Shown here piece after piece: positions 1 through 7,838 of a stretch of 48,282 nt of DNA (positions are counted from its first letter, which is position 1; each line of letters starts with the position of its first letter). The notes beneath the pieces are model-generated. The model made no database searches and was not told where the DNA came from. It saw nothing but the letters and a program-made list of their open reading frames with translations. The position numbers and the translations under genes were made by a program. The DNA lies in contig DAOSJI010000009.1 in the NCBI GenBank assembly GCA_035367155.1, forward strand, positions 1 through 48,282, written 5' to 3'. The stretch comes from JAAYSA01 sp035367155. Its GTDB lineage: Bacteria > Bacillota_I > Bacilli_A > RFN20 > CAG-826.

Positions 1-1115
1 CGTGGGTTATGGGCTGTATCTTCAGCTTCGCCTAATGCGTGGACGTAGCTAGCAACTTCCATTGTACAACCAGCAGTAACTGCATTTTCGCCTTCTGCTA
101 AACTTGCAAAGCCAGCATCAAGAGTTTTTCCTTCAAGCCAAGCAACTAAAGCATTAGCTTGTTCATACCATTCTTTTTCAATTGGTGAAGCGACTTTCAT
201 AGCATAATCTTCTTTTTGATCGTGTTTTGAGCGAATTGAACTTGTAGCTTCAACAACTTGAACTTTTGCTTTATTTACAGTAACTTCTAGAGCATAAACT
301 GGTTCATTGTCTAAGGTAACCCATGTTTCCGTAATTGGAGCGTATGGAACTTGATATTCATCAATTTTTGCTTTTGCAACGACTTTACCTGCACCAAAGA
401 CTGCACCGCCGACGGTGAAGTTATCTTGCATTGCAGGATTGCCGTAAGCTCCGCGGCTTCCTTTACTTCCAACACCAAGTTTAGCATCTTCAGCTTTGAC
501 GCCGGTGACTTCTACTTTGCTATCAAGAGCTTCTTCTAAAACTGCCATAAAGCCATCAACAACAATGGTAACACCAACAGTTTCGCCATCTTTAACACCT
601 GTTGCAGGTTGGCCGTGATGAATAACTTCTACTAAGCCTGCTTTAACTTCGGCTAAAGTTTTTCCAGCGACCCAATTTTCAAATGCTTCTGCTTGTAGAT
701 ACCATTCTTTTTCAATTGGTGATGCTACTATCATGTTATAAGCATCAAGAAGTTCCCATTTTGTTTTGGTATCTTGATTAGCAGTATCATGAGTTGCACC
801 CATTAAGACAGTTGCGTCTTTAATTGTGTCATCTTCTTTAGCGCTTGCAAGGGCTTTAATTTGAACGACATCCAAACGGAATTGTTTAATAACGCCTTTG
901 CTATCAACTAGAACTGCACCAAAGTCAATGTCTGTTTGAACATAGCCATTAACAACAGCGGTTCCAGTGCGGTTTAAGCCAGCTGCATTTTCAACAAATG
1001 TTGCTTCAGAACCAAAACCAAAGAATAGCTTTTCTTCTTCGCCTTTTTTACATCCTGCTAATAAACTAGCACTTAATAAAACGGTCGTAAGAATGAGTTT
1101 TGTTTTGTTTTTCAT
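1..1115 (-). CDS. Two-repeat extracytosolic lipoprotein, 3' end outside window
   Basis: At least 371 residues are encoded; the C-terminus runs off the window. A signal peptide ends in lipobox LLAGC (Cys22), so the protein is probably anchored on the outer face of the membrane. The rest is a tandem duplication of a domain of about 170 residues. Both copies share the signature VASPIEKEWY-x-QA followed by GKTL (about residues 130-153 and 308-332), each preceded by an Asp-Tyr/Asp-Ala-Tyr element. Copy 1 has an MGAT (105-108) in the position where FMN-binding domains have SGAT; copy 2 has EAT there. I recognise the repeat from hypothetical lipoproteins of anaerobic Firmicutes but cannot name the family. 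It lies directly after apbE and the rnf operon, so a role as an extracytosolic redox partner is plausible inference. It has its own promoter and a strong AGGAGGAG ribosome binding site. Confidence 0.75.
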   Translation of the reverse strand, partial: MKNKTKLILTTVLLSASLLAGCKKGEEEKLFFGFGSEATFVENAAGLNRTGTAVVNGYVQTDIDFGAVLVDSKGVIKQFRLDVVQIKALASAKEDDTIKDATVLMGATHDTANQDTKTKWELLDAYNMIVASPIEKEWYLQAEAFENWVAGKTLAEVKAGLVEVIHHGQPATGVKDGETVGVTIVVDGFMAVLEEALDSKVEVTGVKAEDAKLGVGSKGSRGAYGNPAMQDNFTVGGAVFGAGKVVAKAKIDEYQVPYAPITETWVTLDNEPVYALEVTVNKAKVQVVEATSSIRSKHDQKEDYAMKVASPIEKEWYEQANALVAWLEGKTLDAGFASLAEGENAVTAGCTMEVASYVHALGEAEDTAHNP

Positions 1116-1152
1116 AGATATATATTCTCCTCCTATTTATAAATCCTTATAT

Positions 1153-1181
1153 ATAATATCTTTTATATATAACATATGCAA
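1153..1181 (-). promoter_or_regulatory. Promoter of the repeat lipoprotein
   Basis: On the minus strand a -35 TTGCAT (1181-1176) is separated by 17 bp from a -10 TATTAT (1158-1153). It is placed just upstream of the lipoprotein start at 1115. A short inverted repeat, TGCAA-TAGTT-TTGCA (1177-1191), overlaps the -35 and could be an operator. Confidence 0.55.
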
Positions 1182-1194
1182 TAGTTTTGCATTT

Positions 1195-2541
1195 TTATTC
1201 GTTATTTTTTTCTCGATATGGCGAAAAGAGCGTAAACGTTGCTTCTTTTTGGCCAGGATAGTTACTTGATTTAACAACATAAAAATCATCTACTTCATTT
1301 AGAAGAAACAAATATTCTAAGTCAATATTAGAGTATGTATTTTCTAAAAAAGTAATTGCCTCATCTAGAGGATAGACAAGTAGTGCAGTTGTTAGAGCAT
1401 CTAACTCCATTCCGCTTAACTCATTTGATATTGCATTACTTAATTCGTGAGTGTTATTAGCAGGATATCCAGTAAATGGATTAATAATATGACTTCTTAA
1501 ATAATGAACATCATCTTTAATAAAGCGATTGCCCGTATATGTACCTGAAGTCGACATCCCAAAAGTCCCTTTTAGAGTCATATTATAGCTGATTCCTATT
1601 TCTTTTAGGGGAGAGTCTTCTGGAATAATACACGCCATATTAAAACTATGTGGTTTAGTATAAAAAGTATCTTGCAAAGTTAGAAAGGAACTAGTTCCGC
1701 CGTTGATTATCCCCCTTGTTAATCCGCGGCTTTCCATTACCTCTTTTAAGATATCTTCCATATAACCTTTAGCAACGCCGCCTAGAGTAATTTCTAAATC
1801 ACCCTTGCTTGCCCCGTTAAAAGAATTAAGTTTAGCGTAATACTTATTTTCATCTTTTCTTAGGGTTAATGTGCTTTCAATATCTTCCTTACTTTTAGGT
1901 ACAAATGAAAGAAAATACCCTAATTTTGCAGCTTCTTCACTATCATAAAGAGGATCAATGCTTGTGTTATATTCTTTTCCAGGTCGAAGTTTAAGACTCC
2001 AAAAATCATATAGTTTTCCTACATAAGGATTAAAACGACCATTAGTTTTAACACTAAGTTGAATTGCTTTTTCTAAAATGTCATAAAGCGGTTCATCAAT
2101 GACAACTTCTGAGCCTATGTTATCGTTAATTACTTTTAAGTTGTTGTATCTAAGAAGCGTTTCTCTTTCTTCTGGCGTTGGATGATTAGGAACTTCTGGT
2201 TTCTCTTTAAAATAATAAGTATGACGGTCAAATAAGCAGTGATATGGTACTAAATATTCATTTAATACTTCAATTACCTCGTTAATTTCCTCTTCTCGAA
2301 CCGTTTCTTCATATTGAACATAGAATGAAGTGTCAAAAATACCTCGTCTAGTTCCATAAATATCATAAACTCTTACACTTGGGAAAATCGGCTTTTTAAC
2401 TCGCTCACTTTCTTCTTTTTTGTAAGTTGCTCCTCCTACAATTAAAGAAACACTTACAACAAAAGTTGCGATGATAATCGTAATTTCTCGTACTGAGAAA
2501 CTACTTATTAAGTTTTTAAAGAAAAGCTTAATCTTATTCAT
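1195..2541 (-). CDS. apbE: FAD:protein FMN transferase (ApbE family), membrane-anchored
   Basis: This 448-residue protein would transfer FMN from FAD to a Thr or Ser of target proteins outside the membrane, here most likely RnfG and RnfD. An N-terminal membrane segment (about 20-40) anchors it. ApbE motifs are in order: GGVAKGY (254-260), NGGTSS (280-285, family N-x-GG), STSG (330-333), HIINPFTG (351-358, family H-I-x-(D/N)-P-x-T-G) and MELDALTTAL (378-387, the metal-binding A-D-A-x-(S/A)-T-A region). The start overlaps the end of the upstream Gx-transporter gene by 8 bp, showing operon membership and translational coupling. It is longer than many ApbE proteins because of extra sequence before the catalytic part. 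Confidence 0.93.
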   Translation of the reverse strand: MNKIKLFFKNLISSFSVREITIIIATFVVSVSLIVGGATYKKEESERVKKPIFPSVRVYDIYGTRRGIFDTSFYVQYEETVREEEINEVIEVLNEYLVPYHCLFDRHTYYFKEKPEVPNHPTPEERETLLRYNNLKVINDNIGSEVVIDEPLYDILEKAIQLSVKTNGRFNPYVGKLYDFWSLKLRPGKEYNTSIDPLYDSEEAAKLGYFLSFVPKSKEDIESTLTLRKDENKYYAKLNSFNGASKGDLEITLGGVAKGYMEDILKEVMESRGLTRGIINGGTSSFLTLQDTFYTKPHSFNMACIIPEDSPLKEIGISYNMTLKGTFGMSTSGTYTGNRFIKDDVHYLRSHIINPFTGYPANNTHELSNAISNELSGMELDALTTALLVYPLDEAITFLENTYSNIDLEYLFLLNEVDDFYVVKSSNYPGQKEATFTLFSPYREKNNE

Positions 2542-3055
2542 CGCTATCTACCTCTAATGGTCTTCTTATTTTAAGAAGAATCATCTTAGAAAGAGCACCA
2601 ATAACAAAACCAGTAACTAGCCCACTAAAAATCATAATGTAAACATAGTAGAACATCATTGCATTTTGATAGATGATTGCAATTAAAATTACTTGGCCAA
2701 TACCGTGAAAAACAGCACTTGTAAATGAAAGAGCATATATCGAAAATTTATTTGTAAAATAAAGAAGCAAAACAACAGCGCTACTAAGAAGAAAACCAGT
2801 TAAAGAAAGAAGGAAATTCATCCCAAATCCGCTGAAAGTTCCTGCTAAAACAACACGCAATAACCCTACTAAAACGAACTCAATTGGCCCATATAGGGCT
2901 AAAGTAAGAAGTCCAACCGTATTTGCAATACCTAATTTAACACCAGGAAGAAGGGGCATTAACCCAATATAGTTTTCTATAATATTTAAAATAACGCCTA
3001 TTGCTAGTAGGATCGATAAATCAACAATTTTTCTAATTTTAAGATGCTGATTCAT
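2534..3055 (-). CDS. Gx transporter / Hpre_diP_synt_I family membrane protein (EetB-like)
   Basis: A 173-residue polytopic membrane protein with about five hydrophobic segments. The conserved stretch GVKLGIANTVGLLTL (38-52) and the following RVVLAGTFSG are typical of the family annotated either as heptaprenyl diphosphate synthase component I or as Gx transporter (PF07456). A membrane protein of this family is paired with a NusG-II protein in flavin-based extracellular electron transfer loci (EetB with EetA in Listeria; from memory). The same pair occurs here between rnfB and apbE. Its ATG overlaps the preceding stop by 4 bp. A transport or quinone-related role is possible; the substrate cannot be told from sequence. 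Confidence 0.8.
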   Translation of the reverse strand: MNQHLKIRKIVDLSILLAIGVILNIIENYIGLMPLLPGVKLGIANTVGLLTLALYGPIEFVLVGLLRVVLAGTFSGFGMNFLLSLTGFLLSSAVVLLLYFTNKFSIYALSFTSAVFHGIGQVILIAIIYQNAMMFYYVYIMIFSGLVTGFVIGALSKMILLKIRRPLEVDSDE

Positions 3056-3435
3056 TTTAAACCCTCAATTACAATATAAAAACTATTGGGTAGACAAATA
3101 ACTGGTTGACCAACAGTTCCAGTAAAACCTTGAATCGAGCAATAATGGTAAGGACTTTCTTCTTTTTCGACCCTAACTTTGCCATCTTTAATTTCAAGAG
3201 TTATATCATCAATAAAGACTGGATAATCAGCTTTTAGATACGTTTTTGTTTGATTAACGCTTAAATCAAGCGTATCAATGAGTTTGTTTTCAACAAACAC
3301 ATTTACGACCAGTGGAGCGTTGGTCGTTAAAAGAATGCGTAAAAAAAGGAATGTTAGACTTGCAAGTAAAAATATTGCACAAAAAGCATAAGTGTCAAAT
3401 GACGTTTTACTTAATTTAACATTCCTTTTTTTCAT
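3052..3435 (-). CDS. NusG domain II-type extracytosolic protein (EetA-like)
   Basis: A 127-residue protein with one N-terminal membrane segment (about 14-35) and a small beta-rich domain outside. The C-terminal pattern Y-C-S-I-Q-G-F-x-G followed by VGQPVICLPNSF (about 108-119) is the hallmark of NusG domain II proteins (PF07009, usually C-x8-G-x2-IVCLPN). The family has no known enzymatic role; despite the name it is not a transcription factor here. It recurs beside Rnf, ApbE and Gx-transporter genes. Its ATG immediately follows the rnfB stop codon (TAAATG), so it is cotranslated with rnfB. Confidence 0.82.
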   Translation of the reverse strand: MKKRNVKLSKTSFDTYAFCAIFLLASLTFLFLRILLTTNAPLVVNVFVENKLIDTLDLSVNQTKTYLKADYPVFIDDITLEIKDGKVRVEKEESPYHYCSIQGFTGTVGQPVICLPNSFYIVIEGLK

Positions 3436-3771
3436 TTATTTTAAGTTAATAGTTGTTCCGTCTGGACCTGGTGTTTCGCTTAAATATTTTTTTAATTCTT
3501 CGGCTTTATCTTTTGCCATTGGGCGACAAGCACTAAGTGAAGTAACTTCTCCATCTAAAATGGCTTGTGCTAAACCGCTGCAACCAGGATAGCCACAACT
3601 TCCGCAGTTGGCATTTGGTAATAATTCGATAATTTTAGCGAGGCGTTCATCTTCTTTAACAGCAAATTTCTTACTTGCAAAAGCAAGACCTAAGCCTAAA
3701 AGAGCACCTAAAACTAACATCACAGCAACGCCGATAATGGCAGCGGCTGTACTACTTAGAAGTATCGTCAT
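3436..3771 (-). CDS. rnfB: RnfB, short form lacking ferredoxin modules
   Basis: Only 111 residues. One N-terminal membrane segment (about 8-31) is followed by the RnfB-type iron-sulfur domain with Cys56, Cys59, Cys64 and Cys82 (NCGSCGYPGC then C-R-P), which would hold one [4Fe-4S] cluster. Canonical RnfB (roughly 190 residues or more) continues into two or more CxxCxxCxxxC ferredoxin modules that accept electrons from soluble ferredoxin; none are present. The protein ends in a clean stop immediately followed by the next ATG, and no ferredoxin motif follows in any frame, so this looks like a genuinely short protein rather than a frameshift. It overlaps the upstream small Cys protein gene by 20 bp. 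Confidence 0.9.
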   Translation of the reverse strand: MTILLSSTAAAIIGVAVMLVLGALLGLGLAFASKKFAVKEDERLAKIIELLPNANCGSCGYPGCSGLAQAILDGEVTSLSACRPMAKDKAEELKKYLSETPGPDGTTINLK

Positions 3772-3964
3772 GTTCTTCTCCTTCCTTTTGATGTGCTTTG
3801 TTAAAGTGACATGAAGTCACTTCGCAACTTCCACATCGTTCGGTTATTTCTTCGCACCCCTCAGGTTTCTTAGTCTTTTTATTTAGAAAATAACCAAGAG
3901 CAAATAAACCACCTAAAGCGATGACAATTATAATAGCTAAAATCGCTTGAAGAGCAGGATGCAT
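3752..3964 (-). CDS. Small single-TM Cys-motif protein, NqrM-like
   Basis: Seventy residues. A membrane helix (about 7-27) is followed by a basic stretch, then Cys-x6-Cys-x2-Cys-x4-Cys (GC, RCGSC, TSC) and a charged tail. The layout of one N-terminal helix, a positive stretch and four clustered cysteines closely parallels NqrM (DUF539). NqrM is needed to build the iron centre in the NqrD/NqrE membrane subunits, which are homologues of RnfE/RnfA. Spacing of the cysteines differs from NqrM as I remember it (C-x11-C-x-C-x3-C), so the assignment is by analogy. FeoB-associated Cys-rich membrane proteins are the main alternative. It lies directly between rnfA (1-bp TAATG overlap) and rnfB. Confidence 0.7.
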   Translation of the reverse strand: MHPALQAILAIIIVIALGGLFALGYFLNKKTKKPEGCEEITERCGSCEVTSCHFNKAHQKEGEEHDDTSK

Positions 3965-4554
3965 TAAATCATCCCCTGAAAGCCTACAAAGGCTAAGGCC
4001 ATTAGGCCTGCTGCTAGTAAGGCTACAGCATTGCCTTTAAATGGGGTTGGAATTGCTTTATTGTTTGCTAGTTTTTCTTGCGTAAAACTAAAGACAATAA
4101 AAACAAGTGCAAAACCAATACCGTTACTTAAACTATAAATAATCATTTCTAAGAATGAATAATCGGCAACTCCGCCTGTAACTGCTACAACATCAAGTGC
4201 GACAGTAAGAACAACGCAGTTTGTCGTAATAAGTGGTAAATAGATACCTAAAGCTTTGTATAAGCTTGGCATAAAACGCTTAAGAGCAATTTCAACGAAT
4301 TGAACAAGCGAAGCGATAATTAAAATAAAAGCTACTAGCTTTAAAAATTCTAGACCAAGTGGAACAAGGACTAAAAAGTAAAAAGCATAGCTAACGAGCG
4401 AACTAAGTAAAAGAACAAAGATCAAGGCTCCGCTCATACCAAGAGCATTTTTAGTCTTCTTGCTAACGCCTAAGAAAGGACAAATGCCTAAAAAGCGTGT
4501 TAGAACAATGTTATTAACTAAGATTGCACTTAGGGCAATAAGAATAAATTTCAT
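3964..4554 (-). CDS. rnfA: RnfA, membrane subunit
   Basis: A 196-residue protein with six membrane helices. RnfA/NqrE hallmarks are FLGICPFLGVS (22-32) and LPLITTNCVVLTVAL (105-119); the two conserved Cys (25 and 112) would ligate the intramembrane iron centre shared with RnfE. It forms part of the ion channel core of the ferredoxin:NAD+ oxidoreductase. Length is normal for the family. The ATG lies 2 bp after the rnfE stop. Confidence 0.95.
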   Translation of the reverse strand: MKFILIALSAILVNNIVLTRFLGICPFLGVSKKTKNALGMSGALIFVLLLSSLVSYAFYFLVLVPLGLEFLKLVAFILIIASLVQFVEIALKRFMPSLYKALGIYLPLITTNCVVLTVALDVVAVTGGVADYSFLEMIIYSLSNGIGFALVFIVFSFTQEKLANNKAIPTPFKGNAVALLAAGLMALAFVGFQGMI

Positions 4555-4556
4555 AA

Positions 4557-5246
4557 TTATTTAGCCTCCTTAACGGTTGCTTCTTCTTTTTTTGCTTCTA
4601 ATTTTAGAAGTCTTTTTTCATGTACACTTGTAAACATATTAATTAAAGCAATTAATAAGCCAAGCATAATAAATGCTCCAGCATTACCAACAAAAATATT
4701 AATTGCATACTTTTCAAATAGAGGCAGTCTAAATAAGACTTTACCGCTAAATAGACCAACAAATTCAATCGCACCAGTTCCAATTATTTCTCTAAAAAGA
4801 GCAATAAGAACAAGAGCTAATAAAAAACCAATTCCAGTTCCTAATCCATCTATAACTGAACGTCCAACATTATTTTGACTAGCAAATGCTTCAGCACGGC
4901 CAAGAATTACGCAGTTAACAACAATAATTGAAAGATATACGCCTAAGGTCGCGGCTAGATCTGCCATAAAAGCTTTCATAAACATTTCTACAATCGTAAC
5001 TACAGTTGCAATAACAACGATATAGATCGGAATTCTAATATCATTAGGAACGATTTTTCGAATCAGTGAGATTATGATGTTTGTCATCGTTAAAACAACA
5101 ACAACTGCAATTCCCATTCCTAGTGCACTTGAAAATGAACTTGTCGTAGCTAAAACAGGACACATCCCAAGGAATAGGACAAAGACAGGATTATTTTTAA
5201 TAATACCGTCTAGAAAGATACTTTTTAAACTAGTTTTTTCTTTCAT
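4557..5246 (-). CDS. rnfE: RnfE, membrane subunit
   Basis: A 229-residue six-helix protein homologous to RnfA but inverted in the membrane. NPVFVLFLGMCPVLATTSS (19-37) and VVNCVILGRAEAFA are the family motifs, with the conserved Cys of each half-site for the shared iron centre. The C-terminus is a short charged tail rich in Lys and Glu. It sits in the standard C-D-G-E-A-B order, 4 bp after rnfG. Confidence 0.95.
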   Translation of the reverse strand: MKEKTSLKSIFLDGIIKNNPVFVLFLGMCPVLATTSSFSSALGMGIAVVVVLTMTNIIISLIRKIVPNDIRIPIYIVVIATVVTIVEMFMKAFMADLAATLGVYLSIIVVNCVILGRAEAFASQNNVGRSVIDGLGTGIGFLLALVLIALFREIIGTGAIEFVGLFSGKVLFRLPLFEKYAINIFVGNAGAFIMLGLLIALINMFTSVHEKRLLKLEAKKEEATVKEAK

Positions 5247-5250
5247 TTTC

Positions 5251-5814
5251 TTATACTCCTTCCATAGTTAAATAATCTGCAGCACACGCTTTAAGTGCTT
5301 TAACAACAGGATTTCTTGTAATTGTTGCTCCAGCATAATCAGTAAGTGAAATTGGAAGCTCATCGTCCGCTGCTAGACCTTTAATTTGATCATTAATTCC
5401 AGCTAAGAGAACACCGCCATAAGTTGGCGTTTCGGTGTGAGATACAACTAAAAAGCCAGTATATTTTCGATCTTTAAAGCCGACTTGAAACTTAATTTCT
5501 CCGCCGTAGCCACCAACGGTGACATCATAGACAACACCTAAATTAGTTCCATCTTTAACAAAACTAACACGAGCTTTAGCACCTGCCTCAGCACATGCTC
5601 CAGTTGGTACTTCTTCGACTTTATTAACGCCCATTAGGCTATCTAAACCAAGAAGCTCCATATAACCCTTGTTTTGTTTTTCTAACTCAACCGCTGCGAT
5701 TCGAGGAGCAGTTAAAGCGTTAACACCAATTAAAGCAGCAGAGCTAATTAAACAAACTGCACCAAGAAAAAGCGGTAAGAGTAACATTTGAGGAATTTTA
5801 TTTTTCTTTTTCAT
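5251..5814 (-). CDS. rnfG: RnfG, covalent-FMN subunit
   Basis: About 188 residues with an N-terminal membrane helix and one extracytosolic FMN-binding domain. The flavin attachment site reads DYAGATITRN near the C-terminus; the Thr of AGAT (about residue 165) is the predicted ApbE target. The family normally has SGAT, so Ser is replaced by Ala, as in the RnfD of this operon. The usual ETPGLG element appears as TETPTYGG. Two ATGs are adjacent (5817 and 5814); the second is better spaced from the AGGAGG site and is chosen here. Confidence 0.93.
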   Translation of the reverse strand: MKKKNKIPQMLLLPLFLGAVCLISSAALIGVNALTAPRIAAVELEKQNKGYMELLGLDSLMGVNKVEEVPTGACAEAGAKARVSFVKDGTNLGVVYDVTVGGYGGEIKFQVGFKDRKYTGFLVVSHTETPTYGGVLLAGINDQIKGLAADDELPISLTDYAGATITRNPVVKALKACAADYLTMEGV

Positions 5815-5830
5815 CATCTACCTCCTAACA

Positions 5831-7836
5831 TTAATGCATAAATGCATCTTGAACAGCATAGAATAATCTATCGCATGTATAAGTTAAACCTGCTGCAAGA
5901 TCATCACCATCAACAACATAAAGCTCAGCAGGATCAGTGTAACCCATAAAGGTATCAATATCTAATCCTTGATATAGAGCTAAAATTTCAGGATATTTAT
6001 TCGCCCATTTATTTTTAAATGAATCCGTGCTTTGACCTTCTTCACTTAAATTAAGGGTAAGAATCTTACTTTCTTCTAAGCTAGTATAGACATCAACAGT
6101 AAGTGTTTCATCTTCGTATGTGCAGTATTCACCAGGTTCACACATTGCTGAAGTATGTGAGCCAGTAGCAATATTAATATCACTAAAAGCATTTTCGATT
6201 GCTCTATAGATTGCAACGCTTGAATAACCTTTTCCAGGTATTAAGTGAGCACCTTCGCCAACTGAGGCACCAGCATCACTAATACTAATAGCAGGTAAAT
6301 CTCTAAATCCTTTAACATCTAGAGTTGTATAAAAACTTACAAGTTGTTCTAATTCATTATCTTTTAAGAATTTAGGAGGTGATGCATAATCACTAACTTC
6401 TAATTTAACAATATTAAATTCTATGTCTAAACCAACTTCAACGTTAGTCGTAAATTCACTTGAATGTTCACCCCCATCAGGAGCTGGACTAGTATANNNN
6501 NNNNNNNNNNNNNNNNNNNNNNNNNNNNNNNNNNNNNNNNNNNNNNNNNNNNNNNNNNNNNNNNNNNNNNNNNNNNNNNNNNNNNNNNNNNNNNNNCGTT
6601 AGTCGTAAATTCACTTGAATGTTCACCCCCATCAGGAGCTGGACTAGTATATGAACCAGCATAAGAAGCAAATATCTCAACTAGCGGTTCTTCGCTTGTT
6701 GTATCTTCTTCTCCTGGTGCAAGTTTTGCCATTTTTCCAGCACCAATTGCACTCATCGTGCCAATGGTGACTAAGCCAAGCGTTGCCGCGACAACATATT
6801 TTTTCCATAAATCTTTATTAGTAACGCCACCATTTAATTTATCAATGACAGGTACTAAGAAATTAACAAATAAGATTGAAATAGCAACACCTTCAGGAAG
6901 GTTACCAGCTACTCTAATTAGCATTGTTAGAAATGCTGCAATAATACCAATAAGAGCTTTTCCAAAGTTACTTGTTGGACTAGTAACTGGATCAGTAAGC
7001 ATAAATACGCCGCCAAAGACAACGCCACCTAAGCCAAATGTTAAAAGTAAATAATTACCAACGTTGACTTTGGCAATTAAAGCTAAAGGAATTGCAACTA
7101 AGGCAATTGTTCCAAAATAGAAAACCGGTGTTCGCCAGTTAATTATTTTACGTACTGCAAGATAGACACCTGCAACTAGTAAAAGGATTGTAAATGTTTC
7201 ACCAATTGCAGCACTATATCTACCTAGATATATATCTAGCATTGTTAAGCCATTTGCTTCTGGAAGTGATCCTAGTAACCATTTAGCTCCAACTTGGGTA
7301 GCATAGCTTGTAGTAATAGTAGCTCCTGCTGCAGATCCTCCCGCGATTGGATCAGTGCCTAAAGTTGCTTTTAAAGTTGAACCAAAAGCTAGTAAAAGGA
7401 CAATTCGTGCTGCTACTGCAGGGTTAACGATGTTATTACCAAACCCGCCAAAGGCGTGTTTTACTAGTAAGGTAGCAAAAATGTTACCAACAATTAAAAC
7501 GTAGTAAGGTGTTCCAATTGGAACAGTAAGCGTTAAAATTACTGCTGTAATAATCGAGTAATTTCCTAAAAGGAATTTAGATAAATATGGGCCAAAGGCA
7601 CCATCTTTATCTTTTTTGTAGCGGATACCCGCGACAAAAAGATCACATAGGAATGTAGTTACGATACTAACAAGAAGCATTAAAATTGCTTTTAGGCCGT
7701 AAGCTGCTCCTAGTGTGAAGTTATAAATTATCGCTGCAAGGTAAACAACAAGTAAAACAATTAGAAGTTCAAGCATTATCTTGAATGTTGTTTGTTTACT
7801 ACGGCGATAAGGAGCAAATCCTGTTTTTAATTCCAT
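5831..7836 (-). CDS. rnfD: RnfD with C-terminal FMN-binding-like extension (crosses artefactual gap)
   Basis: Removing the 100 N and one copy of the flanking 55-bp duplication restores one frame of 616 residues. Residues 1-370 are RnfD/NqrB: about ten membrane helices, the conserved GGFGNNIVNPAVAAR, and the flavin attachment motif AAGATITT (Thr173). Canonical RnfD ends near residue 310-350. Here about 245 more residues follow outside the last helix. This tail looks like two degenerate FMN_bind domains: the first ends in DAGASVG then YSSVAIYRAIENAF, the second in DDLAAGLTYT then YAVQDAF, compared with the family SGATYSS-x-AV-x2-AV-x2-AL. The start at 7836 is preferred over the upstream ATG at 7878, which lies inside rnfC, because AAGGAGAAAT precedes it. 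Confidence 0.88.
6442..6651. other. Scaffold gap (100 N) with duplicated 55-bp flanks
   Basis: Positions 6497-6596 are N. The 55 bases to the left (6442-6496) are identical to the 55 to the right (6597-6651). This is the signature of two contigs overlapping by one assembly k-mer that were scaffolded instead of merged. Deleting 155 bases makes rnfD in frame from end to end. Confidence 0.93.
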
Positions 7837-7838
7837 CT

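Noticed and set aside
3392..3814. Plus-strand open frames opposite rnfB and neighbours
   Set aside because: They are antisense to strongly supported genes, lack ribosome sites and have no recognisable motifs.
5831..6145. Separate 104-residue protein between rnfG and rnfD
   Set aside because: The open frame continues upstream without a stop into rnfD once the artefactual gap is collapsed; its internal Met has no ribosome site.
6597..6651. 55-bp direct repeat flanking the N run as a biological repeat
   Set aside because: Exact identity, exact length shared with another gap and restored reading frames show contig-end overlap, not a repeat element.
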